A stretch of DNA of 64,000 nt from Asticcacaulis sp. AC460. GTDB taxonomy: Bacteria; Pseudomonadota; Alphaproteobacteria; Caulobacterales; Caulobacteraceae. The DNA lies in NCBI RefSeq assembly GCF_000495795.1, contig NZ_AWGD01000035.1, positions 90,672-154,671 on the forward strand, written 5' to 3'. The position numbers and the translations under genes were made by a program. The notes beneath the pieces were generated by a model that saw nothing but the letters and a program-made list of their open reading frames with translations, ran no database searches and was not told the DNA's origin. How positions within the stretch are numbered: position 1 is the first letter of the stretch; each line of letters begins with the position of its first letter. Of this stretch, positions 52,801 to 60,194 are shown in pieces.

Positions 52801-54742
52801 TATTACGGGCACGGGTCACACCCTGACCGGCAACAGCGGCAACAACAAACTGGAAGGGCTGAACGGCGACGACAGCCTGGACGGCGGGGCGGGCGACGAC
52901 GTCGAACTGGGCGGAGACGGGCACGATCACCTGGTCAGCACCTCCGGCCATGATACCCTGTCGGGCGGCAGCGGCGATGATGTCTATGTCGTCCATGGCG
53001 GCACTGTGACCATCGAGGACTTTCTGGGACATGACACGCTGGATAGCCATGATGGCGTCGAGGACAACTATATCGACCTGTCGGGTGAAACCTCTTCGGA
53101 GATCGAGAACGAGGTCTGCGAACTGGGTGAGGGCGGCACGACCTTCAGCCCGCTGGATGTTCAGTTCCTGCAGGACCTGACGGGTTCGTTCGGCGATGAT
53201 ATCGCCATGGTCAAGACCCTGGTGCCGGCGATCGTATCGGCCCTGCGTGCGGTCCAGACCGACAGCCGCTTCGGCGTCTCCGACTTCGTCGACAAGCCGA
53301 TCTCGCCTTTCGGCGCGCCCGGCGAGTGGGTGTACCGTCTGTCGCAGGGGCTGACGGCGGATGTCGCCGCCTTCGAAGCGACCTATAACAATCTGATCAC
53401 CTACAATGGCGTTGATCTGCCGGAAGCGCAGATCGAGTCACTGATGCATCTGGCGCTGACGGCCGCGAACGTAGGCTTTCGTGCCGACTCCGCGCGGTTT
53501 GTGGTCCTGTTTACCGACGCGCCGTTCCACGTCGCCGGCGACGGCGCCGCGGCTGGCATACTGACGCCCAACAATGGCGACGCCGTCATCGATGGCGGCG
53601 GCATCGGCGAGGACTACCCGATGATCGCCCAGTTGAAGGCCGCGCTGGAAAGCGCCAACATCATCCCGATCTTCGCGGTGACCGCCGATGTGACGGCCTA
53701 CTATTCCAACCTGGTCACCGAACTGGGCCGGGGCACGACCGTGACCCTGACGTCCAACAGCTCGAATGTCGTAGCGGCCGTGACCGGTGGACTGACGGCG
53801 GCGACCCGGACGACGATCGAAGACGCCATCGGCGGATCCGGCGACGATTCCGTCCTGGGCAGTTCGGCCGACAACAGCCTGACGGGCAATGGCGGCAACG
53901 ACCACCTCTCCGGCCGCGACGGCACTGACCTGCTGTACGGCGGCTCCGGCAATGACGATCTGGACGGTGGCGCGGGGGACGACCGGGTTGATGGCGGCAG
54001 CGGCCTGGATACGGCCGATTACGCCGGCGCCGCATCGGCGGTGACCGTTACGCTCGGCACCCTGGGCGTGGCGCAGGCCACCGGCGGCGCAGGCAGCGAT
54101 ACGCTGGTCTCGATCGAAAACCTCGCCGGGTCGGCCTATGGCGACGCACTGACCGGTAGTACCGCGGCCAACCGGTTGACCGGGGCCGCCGGGAACGACA
54201 GCGTGTCAGGCGGTGCCGGCAGCGATACTCTGGCGGGTGGCGCGGGCGATGACGTTCTGGATGGCGGAACGGGAGTCGACATGGCCGATTACGGCGCGGC
54301 GGCCGGCGGCGTCACGGTTTCCCTGTCCTTGGCGGGAACGGCGCAAGTGACCCTGGGCGATGGGACGGATACCCTGATCTCGATGGAAAACCTGTCGGGG
54401 TCGGCCTTTGATGACGTTCTGACCGGCAGTTCCGGCGCGAACTTCCTGATCGGCGGCGGCGGCCACGATATCCTGATCGGACGCGGCGGCGCCGACCGGT
54501 TGAGCGGCGGCGGCGGGGCGGATGACTTTGTCTTCGGCCTGATCAGTGGCGCCGACACGGTGACCGACTTCAACGCCCTGGATGGGGATAGGCTCGATGT
54601 CAGCGCCTATCATGCCCAGGCGACCGCGGTGATCAGTCAGGCGGGCGCCGATACGCTGATCGACCTCGGCGGCGGCAACGTCATTACGGTGCTGAACGTT
54701 CAGGCGACCGATACCGGCTTCCTGTCGCATATAATGTGGTAG
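49802..54742 (+). CDS. RTX protein with integrin-alpha-like FG-GAP propeller and integrin-beta-like I domain
   Basis: The start is ATG 49802 (MPLPATKLYL), after GGGAG; product 1646 residues. Residues 45-490 hold seven FG-GAP blades with Ca loops of DxNxDGxxD type at 49, 117, 188, 258, 327, 390 and 458 (the last begins with Asn, and blade 6 reads DFNQDG). Residues 515-1095 and 1343-1570 are RTX nonapeptide repeats (GGAGDD type). Between them (about 1118-1338) is a von Willebrand A domain of integrin-beta type: DLTGSFGDD at 1125, FVDKPISPFG, DLPE with Glu1208, FTDAPFHVAGDG with Asp1239, PIFAVT, SNSSNVV. No N-terminal signal peptide; the C-terminus looks like a type I secretion substrate. No type I secretion genes are nearby. 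Probably a calcium-loaded surface adhesin; function inferred. Confidence 0.88.
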   Translation: MPLPATKLYLNSLLTDPAGGYELASETPGDLSDAWTTFPASRWVSGLSDINGDGIADLIVGGAGDDDKDVNAGRIFVRYGSASGGFSEVLPNSVSGFIIDGINLGDRAGVAVASVADMNGDGLAEILIGAPLMEKGTAVDAGAGFVIWGRATGGVDLQDPFTAGGDGYAIKGEAAGDHAGQAMASITDLNGDGRSEILIGAAGNNAGGSDVGAAYVVWGKTSASAVQLTSVAAATGGFRIVGEAAGDGAGATLASLSDLNGDGKAEIVVGAAGNDAGGSDAGAVYVVWGKATTTQVNLTAVAAGTGGYKIVGQAGEGVGASIANIGDVNGDGRADLLIATAAGDSAYVVFGKTTTGTVYLSDVAAGLGGFAITGEAPGDLTGVSVAGGVDFNQDGIADFVIGTPHNAEGGYDAGAAYIVWGGAGGPVDLSNIALGAGGAKIVGDYGSLTGASVAITGNMNGDGRSELLIGRAGTESVAVVYASDLWQPDTNIYGTASDDLMQAGYGGSHPIDDTANSIYAMAGADTVTAGGGNDTLDGSEGADSLAGGAGDDVYYVDDAGDLTSEAPGEGADTVVATVDWTLADNIESLQLEGWGLSGTGNSLANAITGTGGNDVLDGLFGADTLTAGDGDDSYYVDSTLDVVVEAVGGGNDTIFSSRNLTLGANLENLVLTGAARSGIGNGLANGLTGTAFADSLDGGAGLDTLAGGFGDDAYKVDSAADVVLEAAGEGIDTVTASVNYVLGANVEVLRLTGAARAATGNAIANALFGTIGSDSLDGGQGADTMTGGKGNDTYFVDNGADTVTEALGEGTDTVVSTFDGYVLGDNIERLILSGAARHGTGNGLANALTGTAGHDALDGGAGSDSLTGGAGDDTYVVDSTSDRITEAATAGTDSVVASVDWTLGSNLENLSLTGTAHVGRGNSLDNTVTGTTGNDSLYGNDGNDVLVGNGGLDRLSGGTGNDTYYVDSADDLVIEGVAGGNDLVIASFDYVLGANVEVARITGTGHTLTGNSGNNKLEGLNGDDSLDGGAGDDVELGGDGHDHLVSTSGHDTLSGGSGDDVYVVHGGTVTIEDFLGHDTLDSHDGVEDNYIDLSGETSSEIENEVCELGEGGTTFSPLDVQFLQDLTGSFGDDIAMVKTLVPAIVSALRAVQTDSRFGVSDFVDKPISPFGAPGEWVYRLSQGLTADVAAFEATYNNLITYNGVDLPEAQIESLMHLALTAANVGFRADSARFVVLFTDAPFHVAGDGAAAGILTPNNGDAVIDGGGIGEDYPMIAQLKAALESANIIPIFAVTADVTAYYSNLVTELGRGTTVTLTSNSSNVVAAVTGGLTAATRTTIEDAIGGSGDDSVLGSSADNSLTGNGGNDHLSGRDGTDLLYGGSGNDDLDGGAGDDRVDGGSGLDTADYAGAASAVTVTLGTLGVAQATGGAGSDTLVSIENLAGSAYGDALTGSTAANRLTGAAGNDSVSGGAGSDTLAGGAGDDVLDGGTGVDMADYGAAAGGVTVSLSLAGTAQVTLGDGTDTLISMENLSGSAFDDVLTGSSGANFLIGGGGHDILIGRGGADRLSGGGGADDFVFGLISGADTVTDFNALDGDRLDVSAYHAQATAVISQAGADTLIDLGGGNVITVLNVQATDTGFLSHIMW

Positions 54743-54764
54743 CCGATGGCGGCCTCGTGCTGGA

Positions 54765-54848
54765 TCACGGTCCTACAAGTGCGTCCTTGATGGGAGCAAC
54801 CCACTGCCGCTTTTGTTCGTCCCAGTACCGGTAGGCCCTGGCAAAACC
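54765..54848 (-). pseudogene. C-terminal remnant of a GH5 glycosidase gene
   Basis: Reading the minus strand from 54848, the peptide GFARAYRYWDEQKRQWVAPI then KDALVGP and a stop is nearly identical to the C-terminus of the intact GH5 gene at 55914-57875 (GFARAYWYWD, WDEQKRQWVAPI, KDALVGQ), with an internal loss of about seven residues (the WDGGFGV part). Upstream similarity fades within about ten codons and there is no start. It lies 23 bases after the integrin-like gene. A second GH5 gene, or a duplicated end of the present one, has been almost wholly deleted here. Confidence 0.75.
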
Positions 54849-55035
54849 GGATTTCAACGTCGATGAAGCGCGGCTTGGGGGAGGGCCGCATTCACACGCG
54901 TTGTCACGTTGTGTTGGTCCCTGTTATCAGGATTGCATTGGCTTGCAGTTTCAGCGATAAATTGTGCCATGGCATGCCCGTTGGGGCGCGTGCCAAAGCC
55001 CGTCGCTATGACGGGCTCCGGGCGGGGAATGAGCG

Positions 55036-55365
55036 ATGCAGCGTGTCGTACGAACGGTGTTGGCGTGCATTATTGTCTCTTTGAGCACTATGACGAGCCC
55101 TGTATCGGCCGATTCAGAACCCGTTTGTTTCTCCGCGGACGGATGCGTTGCAACCGCGGACGTCGCCATAGAGATTGCCGAGGCCGTGCTCAAGGACATC
55201 TATGGCGCCGAGCAAATCGAGCATGAAAAGCCTCTTGTGGCGCACCTCAAGGGAGAGGTGTGGGTTGTTGAAGGTACCTTACCGCCTGGGAGAAAAGGCG
55301 GCGTCGCGGAAATCTGGATTTCCCGGCAGAACGGGGAAATCCTGAAAGTCATACACGGTGAGTGA
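55036..55365 (+). CDS. NTF2-fold immunity-like exported protein (YbbC/YhhH type)
   Basis: A 109-residue protein: a signal peptide (MQRVVRTVLACIIVSLSTMTSPVSA), then an NTF2-fold domain of the type annotated as immunity protein (Imm-NTF2 / YbbC-YhhH): TADVAIEIAEAVLKDIYGAE, EKPLVAHLKGEVWVVEGTLP, GGVAEIWISRQNGEILKVIHG. Such proteins often neutralise toxins of Rhs/contact-dependent systems, but no toxin gene is seen beside it, so it is an orphan. GC content is lower than in the flanking genes, and it lies in the patch between the GH5 remnant and the GH5 gene. Confidence 0.75.
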   Translation: MQRVVRTVLACIIVSLSTMTSPVSADSEPVCFSADGCVATADVAIEIAEAVLKDIYGAEQIEHEKPLVAHLKGEVWVVEGTLPPGRKGGVAEIWISRQNGEILKVIHGE

Positions 55366-55402
55366 AGGTTTTGAGCGAGGTTTTGGGGAGACGATCTGAG
55401 TC

Positions 55403-55756
55403 ATGTTTAAGCCAGCGATAATTACGTTCGCCGTGCTGATTTTTGCCCTGGTCTCCGGCCCGGCGACAGAGAGCGCACGAGCCGCCAGCCCGCCGGAAAC
55501 CGCGGCGCAAACCCGGTTGTCGCGCGAAGAGCTTCAGGCTTTGCGTCTCGCCCTGTCCGATGCCAAAGAGCGTGGCTTCAGCGTAGACGAGGCGAGCGCT
55601 AAAATCTATTCAGAGGGTGAGGATATTATCGTTCATCTCTACATAGAGGCCAGGATCGAGGGGGAGTATATACGTGCAAGTCCTTTCGGCAGTGCCGGCT
55701 ACTTGGGCTACACAATTAGACATGGATCGATTGTCGATGTTGATATTCAAAAATAG
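55403..55756 (+). CDS. Small exported protein, unknown
   Basis: A 117-residue protein with a signal peptide (cleavage after ARA, about residue 27), a predicted helix (TRLSREELQALRLALSDAKE) and a beta-rich second half (IIVHLYIEARIEGEYIRAS, GYTIRHGSIVDVDIQK). No family recognised. It starts 37 bases after the NTF2-fold gene, has similar lower GC, and probably shares its transcript; the two exported proteins may work together. The 157 bases after it, up to the GH5 gene, contain no gene I can support. Confidence 0.6.
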   Translation: MFKPAIITFAVLIFALVSGPATESARAASPPETAAQTRLSREELQALRLALSDAKERGFSVDEASAKIYSEGEDIIVHLYIEARIEGEYIRASPFGSAGYLGYTIRHGSIVDVDIQK

Positions 55757-55913
55757 CTTTTGCGACTGAATAGCACCGACAGATCCGTCAGGGATTCAAT
55801 GGTTTGGAACGGCGAAATCCAGGATGGAGCGGCCACGAACTGGGAACTCCCCTCCATTAGGACGCAGTTCGTTCCTGCTGACGATGGCCGGGAATGTATA
55901 GTTGGTTGAAGGC

Positions 55914-57875
55914 TTACTGCCCCACCAAGGCATCCTTGATCGGCGCAACCCACTGGCGCTTCTGCTCGTCCCAGACGCCGAAGCCGCCGTCCCAGTACCA
56001 GTAGGCCCGGGCAAAGCCGCGCAAGTCCGAAGCTTTCGATACCGCCTTGGTCCAGGCGGCGCGGTCCTCCAGCTTGCCATGCATGTTATAGGCGCCGTAT
56101 TCGCCCAGCAGGATCGGACGGTCATGCAGCTTCGACCATGCCGCGACCTTGTCGAAGTCGGTGTTGATCTGGGCCACTTCGGCCGCCGAACCCGTCCAGC
56201 GGATGCCGCTCAGCTTTTCGACCTCCGGGCCGGCCCAGCTGGCGCCCTGGTGCGTGAATTGGAACGGGTCGTAATAGTGGAAGGTGACGATCAGGTGGCG
56301 GTCATCGGCCGGCAGTTGTAGTTGGTCGAGATAGTCGCGGCTGTTCCAGAACACCGGCCCGACGATGACATTGCGGCTGGGGTTGGTTTCGCGCACGATG
56401 GCGAGCAGGTCAGCCGCCCATGAGTTCCACATGGTGGCGTCGATCGTGCCGTGGGGCTCGTTCAGCAGTTCGAACATCACCGTGTCCGGCGCGTCCTTGA
56501 AATGCTCCGACAGTTCGTACCAGACATTGGCCAGTAAGACCGCGCAGGCGTCGGTGTCCTTGGCGCAGTCGTCGAAGTCATGCTCGTCCAGGATGATCTG
56601 GAAGCCCTGTTTCTGCGCTTCGGCGACGACGGCGTCGAGGCGTTTCATCCAGGCCGGGTCGAGTTTTCCGTCGGGCTTCATATGGGCGAAGGTGAACAGC
56701 GGAATGCGCACGGTGGTGAAGCCGGCTTCGCGCGCCAGCTTCAGGTCGCTGTCGAGGCGGAAGGTCGAGGGCTGGCCGTTCCAATAGGGATCGTAGCCGC
56801 CGATGATATTGATGCCGGGGCCCATCTGCGAGACCTGCTTTGCGGCCGAGACGCCAGGCAGGGCCGGTGAGTTGGGAATGAGCGCGCCGAGAATGGGGCG
56901 GTTCCAATCGTCCTTGGCGAAATCCCAGACGATGAAGTCGCTGGAGAACTGCCAGTAGGCCCAGGCAAAACCGTGCTTTTCGGCCGAGCGGGCGACGGCG
57001 TCGGTCCAGACGATACGGCTTTCCAGCGGCGCCTTGTCATAGGCACCGAACTCACCCAGCAGGATCGGGCGTTTGTTGGCGTCGGACCAGGCCTTCACGG
57101 CATCGAAATCAGCATCGATCTGAGCGCGCTGGGCCTCACTGCCCCAGGTGATGCCGCGCAGCGCCATGATGTCCGGCGAGGCCCACGACGCGCCCTGGTG
57201 GGTGAAGTTGAAAGGATCGTAGTAGTGGAAGGTGGCGATCAGGTGCCGGTCATTCTCGGGGAGTTTGAGGTCTTTCAGCGTGTTGCGTGAGTTCCATTGC
57301 GTACCGCCGACAATGACGTTGCGCTGTGGATTGGTGGCGCGGATGGTGGCGAGGACCTTCGGGAACAGGGCGTTCCAGGTCGCGGCGTCCAGCTTGTCGT
57401 GCGGCTCGTTCAGGATTTCGAAGATGACGCGGTTCGAGCGGTCCTGGTAGCGCGTGGCGATCTGGCTCCACACGGCGGTCAGCTTGGTTTCGCAGGTCGC
57501 GGCGTCCTTGGAGCAGTCGGTGAAGTCGTGCTCGTCCAGGATGATGTTGAGGTCGTATTTCAGCGCCGTGTCGACCACCCAGTCCAGCTTTTTCAGCCAG
57601 GTGTCGCTGATCTGGTTTTGGGCGTCCATGTGCGGGAAGGTGAACAGCACCACGCGGACGGTGGAAAAGCCGGCATCCTTGATGGCCTTGAAGTGGCGGT
57701 CTTCGTAATTGCCTTTGCCGCCGTCCTGCCAGTAGGGATCGTAGCCGATGATGTTGACGCCGCGGCCCATCTGCGCGGTCTGGTCTTCGGCGGAGATCGG
57801 TGTGAAGGTACCGGCTGTGGCCGGCGCTGCGATTAGGCCCAGCAGCAGCATCACCGTCATCATCAGGCGCAGCAT
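55914..57875 (-). CDS. Tandem-domain GH5 family glycoside hydrolase, exported
   Basis: A 653-residue secreted enzyme with two complete GH5 barrels. Signal peptide MLRLMMTVMLLLGLIAAPATA. Domain 1 (about 33-335) has the acid/base Glu157 in ILNEPH and the nucleophile Glu275 in LLGEFGAY; domain 2 (about 348-650) has Glu473 in LLNEPH and Glu592 in LLGEYGAY. Each domain also has NIIGYDPYW/NIIGGYDPYW, ILDEHDF and HYYDPFxFTHQGASW, so the domains are internal duplicates. Predicted endo-beta-glucanase (cellulase) or related activity. Both active sites look intact. A remnant of another copy lies at 54765-54848. Confidence 0.9.
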   Translation of the reverse strand: MLRLMMTVMLLLGLIAAPATAGTFTPISAEDQTAQMGRGVNIIGYDPYWQDGGKGNYEDRHFKAIKDAGFSTVRVVLFTFPHMDAQNQISDTWLKKLDWVVDTALKYDLNIILDEHDFTDCSKDAATCETKLTAVWSQIATRYQDRSNRVIFEILNEPHDKLDAATWNALFPKVLATIRATNPQRNVIVGGTQWNSRNTLKDLKLPENDRHLIATFHYYDPFNFTHQGASWASPDIMALRGITWGSEAQRAQIDADFDAVKAWSDANKRPILLGEFGAYDKAPLESRIVWTDAVARSAEKHGFAWAYWQFSSDFIVWDFAKDDWNRPILGALIPNSPALPGVSAAKQVSQMGPGINIIGGYDPYWNGQPSTFRLDSDLKLAREAGFTTVRIPLFTFAHMKPDGKLDPAWMKRLDAVVAEAQKQGFQIILDEHDFDDCAKDTDACAVLLANVWYELSEHFKDAPDTVMFELLNEPHGTIDATMWNSWAADLLAIVRETNPSRNVIVGPVFWNSRDYLDQLQLPADDRHLIVTFHYYDPFQFTHQGASWAGPEVEKLSGIRWTGSAAEVAQINTDFDKVAAWSKLHDRPILLGEYGAYNMHGKLEDRAAWTKAVSKASDLRGFARAYWYWDGGFGVWDEQKRQWVAPIKDALVGQ

Positions 57876-57913
57876 CGTCTCTCTCCCGTTTCGTATGTTC
57901 GTTGGGCGAGAGG

Positions 57914-58924
57914 TTAGAATCGATGGCGGGGCTTTTCAAGCAACCCTTGCAGAGCATTTGCAAAGCCGGCTTCGTTGTCGAAGCGGGCGCGAATTGGCAG
58001 GTAGTGAATGTCCTTCCGCCATATAGCGTCCAGGCGTACCCAGTCCTTTTCGGTTGTGATCTGCGTCGCGCCAAGCTCCTCGGCCTCGCCGTGCAGGTCG
58101 AACAGTTGCGTGTCGTAGAGAGGAAAGTGATCGGGGAAGGTTTTGAAACTCACCACATCACAGCCGAGGTCGCGTAGCGTGGTTTCGAACTTCCATGGCT
58201 TGGCAATGCCGGCAAAAGCCAGAAGTGGCCCGTCGATCGGTGGCTTCTCCGCTGTCAGGCGGGCAATGAAGACGGGTTTGGTGTTAAGAAGGGCCAGCAG
58301 GTCGGGGGCGGGGGCTGAGCCGTCTGGCATCCACAGGATGACCAGGTCCGCGCGCGCAACGCCTTGCGCCAGGGGCTCGCGTAGCGGGCCGTAGGGGCAG
58401 ATACCGCCGTCGCCGAACGGCCAGGCGCCGTCGCGCGTATCGCCGTCGACCACCAGGATATGAACGTCCTTGGCGATCATCACGTTTTGGTGGGCATCGT
58501 CGACCACAACGGTCGTCGCCTGGGTGGCTTCGATGGCGCGCAGCCCGTCGGCGCGGTCGCGGGCAATCCAGAACGGATGGCGTTGCGCCAGCATCAGCGG
58601 TTCGTCACCAACTTCGGCGGCGTCGTGGGTTTGCGGGTCGACCTGGGTAGGGCCGGTCAGTTTGCCGCCGTGGCCGCGGGAGAGGCCGACGGCGTTGGGG
58701 AGCAGCCGCAGGATTTCGTCGGCAATCGGGGTCTTGCCCGAGCCGCCAAGCGTGACATTACCGATGCTGATGACCTTAAGCCGGGAGCGGTAGGGCTTGG
58801 CCTTGGCGGCTTTGCCGGCGTTGACGGCGAGCCAGACTTGCGACAGTGGCCATAGGGCAAAGCGCCACCATGGTGCGCCCTGGGCGCTACGGCGGTACCA
58901 CCAGTCGGGTGTCCGGATCGCCAT
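57914..58924 (-). CDS. lpxK: Tetraacyldisaccharide 4'-kinase
   Basis: Adds the 4'-phosphate to lipid A precursor at the inner membrane. The start at 58924 (MAIRTPDWWYRR) gives 336 residues; the longer frame is inside waaA. The P-loop is in VISIGNVTLGGSGKTPIADEI, followed by GLSRGHGGKLTGPTQVD, VGDEPLMLA and VVVDDAHQN (the catalytic DDxxQ region, here DDAHQ), and the C-terminal ATQITTEKDWVRL. It is the last gene of the msbA-DUF374-waaA-lpxK operon, one base after the waaA stop. Confidence 0.95.
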   Translation of the reverse strand: MAIRTPDWWYRRSAQGAPWWRFALWPLSQVWLAVNAGKAAKAKPYRSRLKVISIGNVTLGGSGKTPIADEILRLLPNAVGLSRGHGGKLTGPTQVDPQTHDAAEVGDEPLMLAQRHPFWIARDRADGLRAIEATQATTVVVDDAHQNVMIAKDVHILVVDGDTRDGAWPFGDGGICPYGPLREPLAQGVARADLVILWMPDGSAPAPDLLALLNTKPVFIARLTAEKPPIDGPLLAFAGIAKPWKFETTLRDLGCDVVSFKTFPDHFPLYDTQLFDLHGEAEELGATQITTEKDWVRLDAIWRKDIHYLPIRARFDNEAGFANALQGLLEKPRHRF

Positions 58925-58925
58925 A

Positions 58926-60194
58926 TCAGCCGGCTTTCGGGAGGAACGGCAGCAAGGCCTGCCAGACCGTATCCAGCGTGCCGGCTTCGCGACGGCTGAC
59001 GTCGAGCGCGGATTGGTTGGCGATCGTGATGACGTCGGCGTGGTCGCGCAATTGCCCCACCACAAAGCCCAGTTCCTGGACGCCCTGGACTCGGAAGACC
59101 GCGCCGGCGTCCAGCAGATCAGCGAAGATGCTTTCCCAGTTGCTCGTGTCCGGGCCGGTGATCACACACTTGCCCAAACGCGCCGCTTCCAGAGGGTTGT
59201 GACCACCGATGCCGGTCAGGAAACTGCCGCCCATGATCACGATATCGGCCAGGCTGAACCACAGACCCAGTTCGCCCAATGTATCCGCCAGGTAGACATG
59301 GGTGGTGTCGGTCACCGGATCCTTCAGCGCGCGGCGGGCGACGCTCAGGCCCAGGGATTCGATATCAAGCTGGATCTCGCCGGCCTTGATCGGGTGGCGC
59401 GGCACCAGCACCAGCAAATCACCTTCGCGGATATACGGTTCCAGTATTTTGGAAATAAGCGAGTCTTCGCCATAGTGCGTGCTGGCGGCGACGATCACCC
59501 GGCGCGTGCCGAAGACCGAATGCATGGCGGCCAAGCCGGCTTCGCTGACCGGCAGCGGGTCGCCTAAGGTCTTGAGATTGGCGCGGTTTCCCGTCGTCAC
59601 ACCCATGCGCTGAAGACGCTCTTCGCTGGGACCGTCCTGGGCCATGACCAGGCTGTAGCCGGTCAGTAGTTGCTTCATGGATTTGGGAAATGTCTGCCAA
59701 CCGCGGAAGGTCTTTTCGGTGATGCGGGCGCTGAGCAGGGCGTGCGGGATCGACCGCGCCGACAGCCCGGTCAGCAGCGCCGGCCAGATGTCGCTTTCGA
59801 TAAAGACGGCCAGGTCGGGCCGCCAGTGATCGAGGAAGGCCGTCACCGCCTGGGGGGTGTCGATCGGGGCGTATTGGTGGATCGCCCCGGCCGGCAGCCG
59901 TTTGGCCAGGATCTCCGCCGAGGTGGTGGTGCCGGTGGTGATCAGGACGTGAAGGTCGGGACGTTCGGCGCGCAGGCGGGAGATGACGGGAAGGGCCGAC
60001 AGGCTTTCGCCGACGCTGACGCCGTGAAACCAGACCAGTGAACCATCGGGGCGGGGCAGGCCGGCGCGGCCCAGCCGTTCGGTCAGGCGCTGCGGGTCTT
60101 CCTTGCCCTTGGCGGCACGTTTGTTCAGCATGCCGGGCGCGAAGCCGTGGACCACGCCCATGACCTGGCGGTACAGGTTCAGGGTCAGGGTCAT
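58926..60194 (-). CDS. waaA: 3-deoxy-D-manno-octulosonic acid transferase
   Basis: Transfers Kdo from CMP-Kdo to lipid A. The start at 60194 (MTLTLNLYRQVM) gives 422 residues and overlaps the upstream acyltransferase stop (ATGA). Motifs: RLGRAGLPRPDGSLVWFHGVSVGES, TTGTTTSAEI, FIESDIWP, ASTHYGEDSLI and GGSFLTGIGGHNPLEAA, all typical of KdtA/WaaA GT30 enzymes, with an N-terminal membrane-associated helix. Operon position between the DUF374 gene and lpxK confirms the role. Confidence 0.95.
   Translation of the reverse strand: MTLTLNLYRQVMGVVHGFAPGMLNKRAAKGKEDPQRLTERLGRAGLPRPDGSLVWFHGVSVGESLSALPVISRLRAERPDLHVLITTGTTTSAEILAKRLPAGAIHQYAPIDTPQAVTAFLDHWRPDLAVFIESDIWPALLTGLSARSIPHALLSARITEKTFRGWQTFPKSMKQLLTGYSLVMAQDGPSEERLQRMGVTTGNRANLKTLGDPLPVSEAGLAAMHSVFGTRRVIVAASTHYGEDSLISKILEPYIREGDLLVLVPRHPIKAGEIQLDIESLGLSVARRALKDPVTDTTHVYLADTLGELGLWFSLADIVIMGGSFLTGIGGHNPLEAARLGKCVITGPDTSNWESIFADLLDAGAVFRVQGVQELGFVVGQLRDHADVITIANQSALDVSRREAGTLDTVWQALLPFLPKAG

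Noticed and set aside
54863..55084. A 73-codon frame before the NTF2-fold gene
   Set aside because: Cys/Arg-rich composition, overlaps the start of the well-supported NTF2-fold gene in another frame, no ribosome site.
55757..55913. Possible second gene remnant after the small exported protein, in minus-strand frames
   Set aside because: Translations in all frames show no similarity to the GH5 enzyme or to other genes in the window.
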